A program made the translations under genes and the position numbers. Positions 34,271-43,809 of a stretch of DNA of 64,000 nucleotides are shown one piece after another. How positions within the stretch are numbered: position 1 is the stretch's first letter; each line of letters starts with the position of its first letter. The DNA is from an uncultured Desulfobacterium sp. (GTDB lineage Bacteria > Desulfobacterota > DSM-4660 > Desulfatiglandales > Desulfatiglandaceae): NCBI GenBank assembly GCA_900258555.1, contig LT984854.1:546195-610194 (forward strand). The letters are read 5' to 3'. The notes under the pieces were generated by a model that saw only the letters and a program-made list of their open reading frames with translations, was not told the DNA's origin and did not search any database.

Positions 34271-37200
34271 TCGGTGCGCTCGCGGCCGAACGTCCGCTCT
34301 CCCAAGCCGAGGCCATCCGCCTGGCCACGGAGAAGAGCGTCCGCGCCCGCAATCTCTACACAGAGCAAACGGTCGCCGAGCTGACCGCGATGCTCGCCGC
34401 CGCCGAAGAGGAGGTGCGCCGAGCCATCCTCCGCTACAAGAGCCTCGGCTCCCTTCCCGATAACAAACTCGCTGCTCTCGAAGGACTGAGGAAACTCCAG
34501 GCCGACATCCAGGAGACCACGAGCCGCCTGCACCGGGAGCAGACGCTGCTTTTCCGGAAGACGGCCAAAACATCCTTCCGCCAAGGCGTCTACCGAGGCA
34601 TCGACGAGTTCGCCGCAGCGCAGCTTCCCTTTTACCGTGACTTGACCCCGGAAGGTATCGACAAACTCGCCACCCGAGTGTTCACCCTGGTGGACACGGA
34701 TGCCCTCGATTTCATGACCAACTACAACCTGGTCCTGGCCGGCGACGTCAACCGCGAGCTGGCCGACGGCATCAAGCGTGTCGTGATGAGCGGCGTCGCC
34801 ACCGGCAAGGGCGTCGAGGACATCGTCCGCGACCTCGGGCGCGTGGTGAAAGACCCGGAGTCCTTCCGCTACGCCGGTTCCAAGGTGTTCACCAAGGCCC
34901 AGTACCGCATGGAGGTGATCGCCCGCACGGAGGTCCTGCGCGCCCATAACCAGGGGCGACTCAAGTTCCACGACCAGGTCGGAGTCCGGAAGCTCGAATG
35001 GATGACCATGGAGGACGAGCGGGTCTGCCCGGTCTGCGGGCCGCTGGACGGCAAGGTGTTCGACACGAACCGCTTTCCCCAGCAACCGGCCCATCCCAAC
35101 TGTCGCTGCACGAGTGTGGTCGCGTGGCCCCTGGCGATCTGCGGAGGTGAGCTGGGGGCGAAAGCCGCGGCTGAACCCGCCGCGTGCATCATCCCGCCCC
35201 AGACCATCGAAGAGCAGGCGAAGGCCAAGGCGGCGGAAGACGCGAAGCTCAAGGCAGCCTTCGAAGGCGGGCAGATCGCCGACCTGAACACTCTGAGTGT
35301 GAAGCAACTCCAGACCCTGGCCAAGCAGAACGGCGTCTCCATCGCCCGGACCAAAGCCGACTTCATCCATCTGCTCGACGCGGCGGAGCCGGGCGTGGAC
35401 CACTCCAGCCTCGCCGGAGCCGCGCTCGATGCCAAGCTCAAGGAACATAAGATCGGCCTGCTCCGCACCAAGGACGACCTGATCCAACTCCTGGCGCAGA
35501 AACAGGCGTCCCTCAAGCAGGCGCAGCAACTGGCGGACCAGCTCAAGAAGATTCCGCCGAGCGGCGGGCTGCATGACCTCACCGTGGTCGAGCTGCAGGA
35601 GATGGCCAAAGCCAAGGGCGTCTCCCTCAACATGACCAAGCAGGACGTGATCGACCTACTCGACGAGCTGGAACCCGGCGTCGATCACAAGGCGCTCCAA
35701 GGCGCGACCCTGATCGACGCCAAGAAGAAGCACCACATCGGCCCGCTCAAGAACAAGCAGCAGCTTGTTAAGGCGCTGGAAAAGGCGGCCGGTGAGGAAC
35801 TGGCGGAAAAGGCCAAGAAGGAAGCCCTTGAAGCAGCCGAGAAGACCGCAATCAACAAGGCGAAGCAGGCGGTTGAACAGACCGCGGCGAAAGTGGTCGT
35901 GCCGGAGTCCCCCGCAGGATACGCCGACTTCCTTTCGGCGGTGAAAGATGCGGAATCGGCGCTCGCGGCCGCGCCAGGCCTGCCGAAGGAGACGCTTGAG
36001 GGCCACGCCAAAGAGCTCACTTTCAAGAAGAAACTTTTCCAGGACCAAGTCGCGTCCATGAAGGTCGGCGACCTCAAGACCCTGGCCAAGGACACCAAGG
36101 TCAAGCATTGGCAGTGGGCGAACAAGGATGAACTGGTCTCGTTGTTTACGGAGACCGATCCCGCCAAAATCGAGGCCGCCAAGGCCGGCATCGAAACAAA
36201 GCACGCAGCCTGGCTGGAAAAGCACGGCGGCAAGAAGAAGGTCGCCTTGCCTGAACCTGAGAAACCCGCGCCGACTCCGAAACCGACGCAGCCGTCCCCG
36301 CCGGTTTTCACCAAGAAAGGCGCACAGTTCGAGGAGGCGGACGCGGCCTGGATCGCCAAGGGCAAATCAGGAAACTTCACGTCCGCGGGCAAGGCCCAGG
36401 TCGGCGGCGCGCACAGCAAGGAGTTCTGGACCGATGAAGCGGGGGACCGCTGGCTCTTCAAGCCGGTTGAGCGGGCCGGTGACGAGTTCATCGCACATGG
36501 AGAAGAAGCCGCCTACAAGATCGGACGCCTCATCGATATGGACGCGGTCGAGGTCCGCACCATCCGCCTGAATGGACGCCTCGGCTCCATCCAGAAGTGG
36601 CGGACCGATCTGAAGGATCGCTTCGACTTCGCCGGATTGGACCTCACAGATCTCACCACCCTCGACATCGAGCAGATTCAGCGGGAGCACGTCGTCGACT
36701 GGTTGATCTCCAATCACGACGGCCACGCCAAGCAATTCCTGCGGGGTCGTGACGGGAAGGTCTACGGCATCGACAAAGGGCAGATCTTCAAATACCTGGG
36801 CGAGGACCGCCTGGCCGTCGACTATCACCCGAACGCCAAGTACGGCGAACAAGAGCCTTTTTACAATACGGTTTTCCGCGCCGCCAAGGAAGGCAAGGTC
36901 AAAATCGATCCCGCGGCGACTCTCCGCAACATCCGCGAAGTGGAGAAGGTCGCCGACGAGGATTATCTGGCTATTCTGCGTCCCTATGCCGAGGGACGAT
37001 TTGGACGGGACGAGTCCCGGAAGCAGGCTTTCTACGACACCGCCCTGGCGCGGAAGCGGAACCTTCGGCGCGATTTCGAAGGTTTCTATGCGGATGTGTT
37101 GGGCCGTCGGGACTTCCGTTTCGAGGATGTGTTAGAGGCTCTGCCGAAGACACGGCTGGGTCCGACCGAAGAAGCGCTTCTTGAGGAGGTCCGTTCGCTC

Positions 37201-38493
37201 GGTTGGCAGGGGAAGGTCCTGCCCTTCGATGAGGACGACATCGAGGACCAGAACGCCCTAATCTTTATCGAGACATTGAAGGGAAAGCAGCGGACCGTGG
37301 TCAAGATGAAGGTTCGACCCGAAGCGGAGGGAAAGCTCCTGGACGCGCTGCGCAAGGCCGGTGTCGACACCACCGCCGTCCGGGTGGGTGAGGCGCTGCC
37401 GCAGGACGTTTTCGCGCAGGACATATTGTCCGCGGTGAAAACGGTCAACCACCATGCCACGGACCAACAGTACAACCAGGGGACACTCAAGAAGGCTACA
37501 GACCACCTGAAGGCGTTGAGACGTCTGGCTGACTCGACCGACCCGGACGAACGGGCCATGGCCCGAAGCTACATCGACTGGATCGAGAAGGTCCAGGAAG
37601 CCGCCCGTGAACACAAACCGGTCGCCGGACGGTTCGATGCGTATCTCAAGAAACACGCCGCGATGGAAAAGAAACCCAAGGAGGCTCCCTTCACCGTGCG
37701 CCGGACGAAGGTGCTTCAGGCCAAACGGGAGATCAAAAACGGCGAACTCGTTGTCGTGAACGAGGCGGCGGACAATTCCGCGCTCTTTCGCGGCCGCGGC
37801 ATGAAGGCCGGCGAGCAATACGAAATCGACTTCGGCGACGGCACGCGCGCAGTCTACCGCCCGTGGTCGGACAAGAACCTCTATGCCCAGCAGGGCGAGT
37901 TCGAGCTGGTCCTTCCGGACAGACCTGACGCCAAGAGCCTCGAGCGGGCCATGGAACGTATGGAATCGCTGGGCATCAAGGCAGGTGCGGCCACGCCGCA
38001 GGACGCCGAACTTCTCTATCTTCACAAGCAAGCCTACCTCGCCAAGGTGGACCGCGAGCCGGACTACAAGCGGCTGGTCGAGGAGCTGGACCGCCGGGCT
38101 GCGGGCAAGGAGGAACGGGTCCGGGAGATACGCGGCTTCTGGGAAAAACGGCTCGGAGTGAAAGATATCACCCGCATGCCGGGCTACGACCCAATGGGCG
38201 AATACCAGGCTGCCTTCAAGGACCCCGCCAAGCGCGCCGGTTACAGGCATCAATACCGCTTTGATATTTCCGACGCGGACATCGAGAAGCAGATGAAGGG
38301 ATACGGCCTTCACCACCGTTTGACCAACGGCGAAGACGTGGCGTCGTTCATCGACGCGGCGCTGGGAAACAACGGAGCCATGGTAAGCACGGTCGAGAAG
38401 CTGCGCGCCGGTGTGCCGGTGGGCGGGATGTCGCCGGAAGCGAGCGGGAAAAACAACGGCTGCTGGAGGTGTTCCACAACCGCAAAATCATGA
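34267..38493 (+). CDS. MuF-type minor head protein fused to SAP-like repeats and a kinase-like domain
   Basis: 1408 aa from the ATG at 34267 (ATGA overlap with the portal). Residues about 208-288 are the Mu gpF-like head morphogenesis domain, with VIARTEVLRAHNQGRLKFHD, ERVCPVCGPLDGKVFD and HPNCRCTSVVAWPL. From about 335 to 475 and near 600 are SAP-like repeats of the type LSVKQLQTLAKQNGVSIART. Around 682-912 a kinase-like domain contains WLFKPVERAGDEFIAHGEEA, WLISNHDGHAKQFL and YGIDKGQIFKYL, resembling HipA/PI4-kinase catalytic and metal-binding segments. The last third resembles C-terminal domains of large MuF proteins but ends abruptly in a frame change near 38440. MuF proteins are injected head components and can carry toxin domains. 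Confidence 0.82.
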   Translation: MIGALAAERPLSQAEAIRLATEKSVRARNLYTEQTVAELTAMLAAAEEEVRRAILRYKSLGSLPDNKLAALEGLRKLQADIQETTSRLHREQTLLFRKTAKTSFRQGVYRGIDEFAAAQLPFYRDLTPEGIDKLATRVFTLVDTDALDFMTNYNLVLAGDVNRELADGIKRVVMSGVATGKGVEDIVRDLGRVVKDPESFRYAGSKVFTKAQYRMEVIARTEVLRAHNQGRLKFHDQVGVRKLEWMTMEDERVCPVCGPLDGKVFDTNRFPQQPAHPNCRCTSVVAWPLAICGGELGAKAAAEPAACIIPPQTIEEQAKAKAAEDAKLKAAFEGGQIADLNTLSVKQLQTLAKQNGVSIARTKADFIHLLDAAEPGVDHSSLAGAALDAKLKEHKIGLLRTKDDLIQLLAQKQASLKQAQQLADQLKKIPPSGGLHDLTVVELQEMAKAKGVSLNMTKQDVIDLLDELEPGVDHKALQGATLIDAKKKHHIGPLKNKQQLVKALEKAAGEELAEKAKKEALEAAEKTAINKAKQAVEQTAAKVVVPESPAGYADFLSAVKDAESALAAAPGLPKETLEGHAKELTFKKKLFQDQVASMKVGDLKTLAKDTKVKHWQWANKDELVSLFTETDPAKIEAAKAGIETKHAAWLEKHGGKKKVALPEPEKPAPTPKPTQPSPPVFTKKGAQFEEADAAWIAKGKSGNFTSAGKAQVGGAHSKEFWTDEAGDRWLFKPVERAGDEFIAHGEEAAYKIGRLIDMDAVEVRTIRLNGRLGSIQKWRTDLKDRFDFAGLDLTDLTTLDIEQIQREHVVDWLISNHDGHAKQFLRGRDGKVYGIDKGQIFKYLGEDRLAVDYHPNAKYGEQEPFYNTVFRAAKEGKVKIDPAATLRNIREVEKVADEDYLAILRPYAEGRFGRDESRKQAFYDTALARKRNLRRDFEGFYADVLGRRDFRFEDVLEALPKTRLGPTEEALLEEVRSLGWQGKVLPFDEDDIEDQNALIFIETLKGKQRTVVKMKVRPEAEGKLLDALRKAGVDTTAVRVGEALPQDVFAQDILSAVKTVNHHATDQQYNQGTLKKATDHLKALRRLADSTDPDERAMARSYIDWIEKVQEAAREHKPVAGRFDAYLKKHAAMEKKPKEAPFTVRRTKVLQAKREIKNGELVVVNEAADNSALFRGRGMKAGEQYEIDFGDGTRAVYRPWSDKNLYAQQGEFELVLPDRPDAKSLERAMERMESLGIKAGAATPQDAELLYLHKQAYLAKVDREPDYKRLVEELDRRAAGKEERVREIRGFWEKRLGVKDITRMPGYDPMGEYQAAFKDPAKRAGYRHQYRFDISDADIEKQMKGYGLHHRLTNGEDVASFIDAALGNNGAMVSTVEKLRAGVPVGGMSPEASGKNNGCWRCSTTAKS

Positions 38494-38542
38494 AGCTGCC
38501 CGACGGCCGCAAGGTCGAGGACATCGTGCTGGTGAGGTGAGC

Positions 38543-39013
38543 ATGAAAGAGTTCATCGAAAAAGAAAAGGCCCGACTGCAGGCGATCTTCGAGCCGTTCA
38601 ACACCGGAGGCTCCTGGATGACGCTGGTGGACAAAGGCCGGGTCTCTGTCCGGGTCGGTATCGTGGACGGCTTCATCGTGACCCGTATGGCCCCGCAATT
38701 CGACGCCGGCGGGAATGTGACGCGTGTCGATTTCTGGCTTCTCATCCGGCTCTCCGGATATGACGAGGGCTTCCAGCACGCCCACACCATCAAGGTCGTC
38801 TCCTGGTCGCAGGACGACACCTACCTGCTCGATCTGTTCGATGATCGGGACCGCAGGTTCCATATTGAGCTCATTTTCCCTGACCAGGAACCCAACGAGG
38901 CGGCGGACTGGAAGCGCTGGCGAGACTACAAGGCCGGAAACCTGGACCGCTTCGAACGGATCGACGCGGAGCTTCTGACCGAGCACACCCGCATCGCGGA
39001 GGAATGGGAATGA
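38543..39013 (+). CDS. Hypothetical protein (156 aa)
   Basis: It starts at the ATG at 38543 with a GGTGAG site. It begins MKEFIEKEKARLQAIFEPFN and has a beta-rich middle (VRVGIVDGFIVTRMAPQFDA). No family was recognised. It is coupled to the next gene (ATGA overlap at 39010-39013), and the pair lies between the MuF fusion and the iron cargo. Possible roles are an immunity or accessory partner of the MuF C-terminal domain, by analogy with toxin-immunity layouts; this is only context. Confidence 0.7.
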   Translation: MKEFIEKEKARLQAIFEPFNTGGSWMTLVDKGRVSVRVGIVDGFIVTRMAPQFDAGGNVTRVDFWLLIRLSGYDEGFQHAHTIKVVSWSQDDTYLLDLFDDRDRRFHIELIFPDQEPNEAADWKRWRDYKAGNLDRFERIDAELLTEHTRIAEEWE

Positions 39014-39351
39014 AGCTCAGATACATGATCGAGTACGCGCTCCGCGACCGTATCCGCAACCCGCGCTACGAACCCATCGGCGTCTGTGTCCAGGGCCCGG
39101 GACCGGGGTTGGACCTGGTGATCGAGTTCCTGCCCGGAAACGCCGACGCCGAGGAAGACGCTCAGTGGGTGGTCAACCGGCTGGTGGAGCAAGGCATCCG
39201 CAGCCTGCCCGACGATTTTCTGGCCTACCACCAGGGTACCCTTTCCCAATATTGGGGCATGCGCGGTCCCGTACTCGAAACCGAGAAATATCTTTCCGCC
39301 GAGACCTGTGCCAAGGCCCTGCTCGAATACTTTGCAAATGGCGAAATATAA
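39010..39351 (+). CDS. Hypothetical protein (113 aa)
   Basis: The start at 39010 overlaps the previous stop. An in-frame ATG at 39004 would add two residues. It begins MKLRYMIEYALRDRIRNPRY and contains VNRLVEQGIRSLPDDFLAYH. No family was recognised. It is the last phage gene before the inverted, AT-richer iron-uptake block. Confidence 0.65.
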   Translation: MKLRYMIEYALRDRIRNPRYEPIGVCVQGPGPGLDLVIEFLPGNADAEEDAQWVVNRLVEQGIRSLPDDFLAYHQGTLSQYWGMRGPVLETEKYLSAETCAKALLEYFANGEI

Positions 39352-39364
39352 TCATTGTGTTTTC

Positions 39365-40606
39365 TCAAAACGACAGTTGTGCTCGTAGGCCGAACGCCCA
39401 AACGTCATCGTTGTCGCTGTCTCCATTCGGATTCTTTACCCACTGGATGTTGGGGGAAATATTCAGGTGGTCGTTGACTTTCAGATTGTAATAGAGTTCC
39501 ACATGGTGCTCGTCAACAGAGTTGATTCCGTTCGTCCGGTCAACATCTTTCCAATCATCTCCAATGATGGCCATCCCGTAAGCCAAACCAAAGATGTCAT
39601 CCTCTCGACCGTAGAACTTACCGGAACATTGAAACCCTGCACTCCAGGCGTGCTCAATTTGGGAGACGCTGCCGCGTTGCCATCCATACCTGGCGAAAAG
39701 CCCAAAGACATCGGTGACCTCCTGGTCGAACGATACGCCAAACCCATAATTGTCTTCCTGGGTTTTGGTCGAATCATTCAGGTCCTCATGATCGCTGCCA
39801 TTAAACCAGCCATAGATTCGATAGTTACCCTGATGCTTCGCGATCTTTGGCTTGAAATTCACTTCCAGGATTCTGAAAACATCATCGAACACATCGCTCC
39901 ATTTCCCGTCAGCATCAGCGACTCCGGCACTGACATCCAAAAAATCACCGGGAGAAATGCGAGCCACCGCGCCCAACCCGTTGTCAGGAAGTTCCAGTGC
40001 GAGATTGTTGACAAATCCGGGCGACAAGAACTGACTGCGTTCGTTGTTGGCGTACTCATTTCCGTCAAACAAAATAGCGTCATCCGGAGAATAATCTCCC
40101 GGGCCGCCAATCCCTATTTTACCTATTTCCAATACAGCGCCAAGATGTTGAAACCTGTGCAAATACCAGGCTTCTGTAACACTAAGAGAATCGTCATCTC
40201 CTACGGCGTCACCGTTGAAAGATGAAAGCGTTGAGACACGATTATCGATTCCGTCGCCGTTGCCGCCATCCAAGTGAAGATACAGAAGATCGCTTGGGGC
40301 GATATTGTATCGCAGCTCCAACTCGTATCTGGCCGTTCCGTCTGCACCATCATCATCTGCACCTGAACTCCCTTGAATCACGCCGCCCACCGTGACCCCC
40401 AGATCAATTCTGTCAAACCAGCGTTTTTCCCCTTGAGATTCTGAGGCAGCTACATTTTGGGTTTCGATAGCCTTTTCCAGCCGTTCGATCTTGGTCTTCA
40501 ATGCATCTACTTCTTCCCGCATTACGCCGGGCTCCTGACCAAACGCTGCGCCAGCGGCAAGCAGGATCAGCAGTCCTCCCATCACCAACATTCCGGCTTT
40601 GTTCAT
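39365..40606 (-). CDS. Outer-membrane porin with N-terminal coiled coil
   Basis: 413 aa. A Sec signal peptide (MNKAGMLVMGGLLILLAAGA, cleavage after about 23) is followed by a short coiled coil (MREEVDALKTKIERLEKAIE) and a long beta-rich barrel with alternating patterns, such as YELELRYNIAPSDLLYLHLD, and a C-terminus ending LRAQLSF with final Phe, the usual outer-membrane assembly signal. It resembles carbohydrate/OprB-like porins of deltaproteobacteria. It follows the Feo genes on the same strand after a terminator, so it may be part of the iron locus through read-through or have its own promoter. Confidence 0.85.
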   Translation of the reverse strand: MNKAGMLVMGGLLILLAAGAAFGQEPGVMREEVDALKTKIERLEKAIETQNVAASESQGEKRWFDRIDLGVTVGGVIQGSSGADDDGADGTARYELELRYNIAPSDLLYLHLDGGNGDGIDNRVSTLSSFNGDAVGDDDSLSVTEAWYLHRFQHLGAVLEIGKIGIGGPGDYSPDDAILFDGNEYANNERSQFLSPGFVNNLALELPDNGLGAVARISPGDFLDVSAGVADADGKWSDVFDDVFRILEVNFKPKIAKHQGNYRIYGWFNGSDHEDLNDSTKTQEDNYGFGVSFDQEVTDVFGLFARYGWQRGSVSQIEHAWSAGFQCSGKFYGREDDIFGLAYGMAIIGDDWKDVDRTNGINSVDEHHVELYYNLKVNDHLNISPNIQWVKNPNGDSDNDDVWAFGLRAQLSF

Positions 40607-40638
40607 ATCTTCATTCTCCTTTCAGTAGTTGTGAACCA

Positions 40639-40689
40639 AAAAAAAGGGCGTAACGAGTCCGGCATCTCATGCGGATCTCATCACGCCCT
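40639..40689 (-). terminator. Rho-independent terminator at the end of the feo operon
   Basis: On the minus strand GGGCGT (40689-40684) pairs with ACGCCC (40652-40647) around an arm of about 31 bases, followed by eight T (40646-40639). It separates the feo genes from the porin gene. Confidence 0.7.
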
Positions 40690-40742
40690 CACTTCCCGAC
40701 TCCCAGCGCCGGGCCGTAGGACCTATGTTTTCACCTTCAGGC

Positions 40743-41009
40743 CTAGGCTATTTCCGCCAAGACCTCGATCAATTTTTTCCTCAACGCCTCAAGTTGCTTG
40801 GATCTGAATGCCTTTCTTGACTCCTCCAGGACTTGGATGGCCTCCAGCAGCGTTTCCTTTAGCTTCTGCTTGTGGGGACACACCGAAACACATTGGCGCA
40901 GAACAGGCGTATCACCTCCTTCCTTCAGGCAATTCAGAAGACAGCCGTGATCCTTAAGCATCACATGGATGTCTTCGAGATTCTTTGTTAACAATTCGTA
41001 AGCCGTCAT
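40743..41009 (-). CDS. Small Cys-containing protein of the feo operon (88 aa)
   Basis: It starts at the ATG at 41009, overlapping the stop of the Cys-rich FeoB companion. It is helical with five Cys in its first half (HGCLLNCLKE, then LRQCVSVCPHK), a pattern that could bind iron or an Fe-S cluster, followed by a charged helix. No named family was recognised. Its position at the end of the feo operon suggests a role in iron handling. Confidence 0.7.
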   Translation of the reverse strand: MTAYELLTKNLEDIHVMLKDHGCLLNCLKEGGDTPVLRQCVSVCPHKQKLKETLLEAIQVLEESRKAFRSKQLEALRKKLIEVLAEIA

Positions 41010-41182
41010 TTATCGGAATCCTGTCTTTGATACGCTTCAGGGAAATCCTTGCAGGTGCAACTGTGGCAGTTGACACCGCATCCGCACCCGTCGTTCTTGC
41101 CCGTCATGGTTCGATAGAACGATCTTCCCGCCATGAGAGCAACGATGGCCACGATTGCAACAACAATGATGATTTCCAGCAT
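41006..41182 (-). CDS. FeoB-associated Cys-rich membrane protein
   Basis: 58 aa. A transmembrane helix (MLEIIIVVAIVAIVALMAG) is followed by a short cytoplasmic tail with DGCGCGVNCHSCTCKDF. This fits the small FeoB-associated Cys-rich family that replaces FeoC in many anaerobes. It lies 9 bases from feoB and overlaps the next gene's start. It probably assists FeoB in delivering or sensing Fe(II). Confidence 0.85.
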   Translation of the reverse strand: MLEIIIVVAIVAIVALMAGRSFYRTMTGKNDGCGCGVNCHSCTCKDFPEAYQRQDSDK

Positions 41183-41191
41183 GCAAACCTC

Positions 41192-43405
41192 CTATCCAAT
41201 CCCAACGCCAAGCAGGCTGCCTATCTGATAAACCGCAACGGTCAGGACCCAAGCCAGCGCTGTCAATCCGCCAAGCTGGAAGAGCGCCCAACGCCACGAA
41301 TTGCTCTCTCGCTTTGTCACGGCAATGGTCGCCATGCACGGCGCGCTGATGAGGCAAAAGAGCATGATGCAAAAACCGATCAAGGGGGTATAGGTGTTTT
41401 TGAGTTTGTCCCTGAGTGTTTCAGATTCCTCGTCCGCCTCACCCACGGAGTAGACGATTCCCATCTGTGCCACAAAGACTTCCTTTGCGGCGAATGCGCC
41501 GATGAGCGCGGTCCCGATTCTCCAATCGAATCCCATCGGCCTCAGAATAGGCTCCATGACATGGCCAATGCGACCGGCGATGCTGTTACGAAGTGCCAGT
41601 CCCGCTTCTTCATTATCAATGGAGGAAAATCTCGCGGCCTTTTCTTCTTCCCCCATATCTCCGGCTTGAACTTCTTGTCGCGTCCTTTCAAAACGAGCTT
41701 TGTCCTCATCGGGCAGGCCGGGAAACGTCGTCATGGCCCATAAAAGAATGGAAATACCGAGAATGATGGTCCCGGCTTTTTTTAAGTATAGCCAGCCACG
41801 CTCCCACATGTGGATAAGTACGCCCTTCACTGTCGGCATCCGATACGGAGGCAGTTCCATCACAAACGGCACGGATTCGCCTTTGAGGATTGTACTGCGA
41901 AGTAGTTTGGCGCTCGCGACGGCAAGGAGAATGCCGATAACATAGATAACCCAAAGCATGGGCGCATTCCATGCCTGCGGGAAGAACGCTGGAATAATGA
42001 GTGCGTAAATCGGCAGCCTAGCGCCGCAACTCATGAGCGGGGTCACAAGCATCGTCGTCAGCCTGTCTCGCCGGTTTTCCAGTGTGCGGGTGGCCATGAT
42101 CGCCGGAATGGAGCAACCGAACCCGATAAGCATCGGGATAAAGCTTTTACCGTGTAATCCGATCTTGTGCATCAAGCGATCCATGATGAAGGCCGCCCGG
42201 GCCATGTAGCCGGAATCCTCAAGGATCGCGATGGCCAAGAACAGCAGCAGGATGTTCGGCAAAAACACGATGACACCGCCGACACCGCCAATGATGCCAT
42301 CTACCAGGAGAGATTTGAGTAGGCTTTCCGACCCTTCCGGCCACCAGCCTTCGACCACCCCGCCCAACCATCCGAAGAACCCTTCAATCCACCCCATGGG
42401 CAGATCTCCCAGGGTGAAAGTCAGGTGAAAGACGAGGTACATCAGGCCAAGGAACACCGAGATGCCAAGAACGCGGTTCGTGACTACGGAGTCTATCCTG
42501 TCCGAGAGTGTATGGCGGATTTCTATAATGGAGCGTACCGCCTCCTGGCAAGCACCGGAAATGAAACCATACCTGGCACCGGCAATGGCTGTCTCCGGGG
42601 ATTCCCCCATCACCTTCTCGATATGCGAAGCGCTTCTCTCGATCTGATTGTTGACTTCGGGAGATACGATTGTTGCCCGCAACTCTTTGTCGTTCTCAAG
42701 AAGTTTCACGGCCAGCCATCGTGCATCGTGATTACCCGCGACCGAACTATCCGCTCTGATTAAGGACTCTATTTTGGCTACTTCTTCCTCAATCTCCTGC
42801 CCATAGTCGATCGCTGACACCTTGTGGTAAGGTCCTCGAATGCTCGCTTTGGAGGAAAGATCGATAGCTGATGGCTTTCCCCTGTTTTGGTCTACTTTCA
42901 GCGCGCCCTCGGTTGCCGTTGAGATGATGGCATCGAGAAGTTCCTTCATCCCCGCACCCTTGTGTCCGACAGTCGGCACGATACGGGCTCCGAAGAACTG
43001 TGCGAGTTTCTCTATATCGAATTCGTACCCTCGCGCCTTGGCCATATCGCTCATGTTGAAGGCCAGCACGAGGGGTACGTCGAGCTCCATGAGTTGAACC
43101 GCGAGATACAGGTTCCTCTCGAGGTTCGAGGTGTCGAGGATATCGACAACGACGTCCGGTCTTTCGTCGATGATGAAATTCCTGGCTATCAACTCCTCCT
43201 CCGAATAGGCAGTCAAGCTGTATGTTCCGGGCAGATCAACAATCTGAAGTTCAGTATCGCCGTGCCGACGGAACCCTTCCTTGCGCTCTACCGTCACACC
43301 GGGGTAATTCCCCACGTGCTGGCGAGCACCCGTTAATTCATTGAATATGGTTGTTTTCCCGGAATTCGGATTGCCCGCGAGGGCGACTGATATCTTGGGC
43401 TTCAT
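41192..43405 (-). CDS. feoB: Ferrous iron transporter FeoB
   Basis: 737 aa. The N-terminal GTPase has G1 GNPNSGKTT (about 11-19), G3 DLPGTYS and G4 NMSD, then a helical regulatory region and a membrane part with two Gate motifs, including FIPMLIGFGCSIPAIMATRT and LMSCGARLPIYALIIPAFFP. The length is typical. It imports Fe(II) across the inner membrane. A DtxR-type operator lies directly upstream (43465-43480), so it should be repressed when iron is plentiful. Confidence 0.96.
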   Translation of the reverse strand: MKPKISVALAGNPNSGKTTIFNELTGARQHVGNYPGVTVERKEGFRRHGDTELQIVDLPGTYSLTAYSEEELIARNFIIDERPDVVVDILDTSNLERNLYLAVQLMELDVPLVLAFNMSDMAKARGYEFDIEKLAQFFGARIVPTVGHKGAGMKELLDAIISTATEGALKVDQNRGKPSAIDLSSKASIRGPYHKVSAIDYGQEIEEEVAKIESLIRADSSVAGNHDARWLAVKLLENDKELRATIVSPEVNNQIERSASHIEKVMGESPETAIAGARYGFISGACQEAVRSIIEIRHTLSDRIDSVVTNRVLGISVFLGLMYLVFHLTFTLGDLPMGWIEGFFGWLGGVVEGWWPEGSESLLKSLLVDGIIGGVGGVIVFLPNILLLFLAIAILEDSGYMARAAFIMDRLMHKIGLHGKSFIPMLIGFGCSIPAIMATRTLENRRDRLTTMLVTPLMSCGARLPIYALIIPAFFPQAWNAPMLWVIYVIGILLAVASAKLLRSTILKGESVPFVMELPPYRMPTVKGVLIHMWERGWLYLKKAGTIILGISILLWAMTTFPGLPDEDKARFERTRQEVQAGDMGEEEKAARFSSIDNEEAGLALRNSIAGRIGHVMEPILRPMGFDWRIGTALIGAFAAKEVFVAQMGIVYSVGEADEESETLRDKLKNTYTPLIGFCIMLFCLISAPCMATIAVTKRESNSWRWALFQLGGLTALAWVLTVAVYQIGSLLGVGIG

Positions 43406-43464
43406 GTGTCCTCCTGTTCTATCTTTGATGGGCTCCCGCAGGCATCTTTGGATTGCCGCATATT

Positions 43465-43480
43465 TTTAGGTATACCGAAA
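43465..43480 (-). promoter_or_regulatory. DtxR-type operator before feoB
   Basis: TTTAGGTATACCGAAA has a perfect GGTATACC core (43469-43476) and near-symmetric flanks. It resembles the site at 44912-44928 upstream of the dtxR gene. On the minus strand a weak promoter (TTGCAG, 17 bases, TAAAAA) overlaps it. Confidence 0.65.
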
Positions 43481-43497
43481 CTACACTGCAAAAAAAA

Positions 43498-43713
43498 TTA
43501 CTCCACAACGATCTTCTGGGCCATGCCACGGCCCAACATTATCCGACTGCCCTTTACCGCTATAAGAAACGGTCCATGGAGGGAGTTCCGGAGCACTTCG
43601 ATTTCCACACCCGGAACCAGTCCCATAGAGGCCAACCTACCTTGGAGGCCATGCCCCGCATTTACGGCGACAAATCGCACGCGCCTACCTACTTGCACAA
43701 TTGTTAACGGCAT
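43498..43713 (-). CDS. feoA: Ferrous iron transport protein FeoA
   Basis: 71 aa. The start at 43713 (MPLTIVQVGRRVRFVAVNAG) is preferred because GAGGT lies 7 bases upstream; an in-frame start at 43746 would add 11 residues. It has the SH3-like FeoA pattern, including LQGRLASMGLVPGVEIEVLR and GPFLIAVKGSRIMLGRGMAQ. It works with FeoB at the inner membrane. Confidence 0.9.
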   Translation of the reverse strand: MPLTIVQVGRRVRFVAVNAGHGLQGRLASMGLVPGVEIEVLRNSLHGPFLIAVKGSRIMLGRGMAQKIVVE

Positions 43714-43809
43714 TGCAAAAACCTCGTAACCGGATTTGATTTCCACCCAGAACGACCAAATTCATCGGTGTCGATGGAGAGTGGAATTGTCGTCTGATGG
43801 ATCGAAACG

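Noticed and set aside
33206-35574. Minus-strand open frames opposite the portal and MuF genes
   Set aside because: Antisense shadows of strongly supported plus-strand genes.
43713-43746. Upstream start for FeoA
   Set aside because: The extra 11 residues are not FeoA-like, and the GAGGT site fits the start at 43713.
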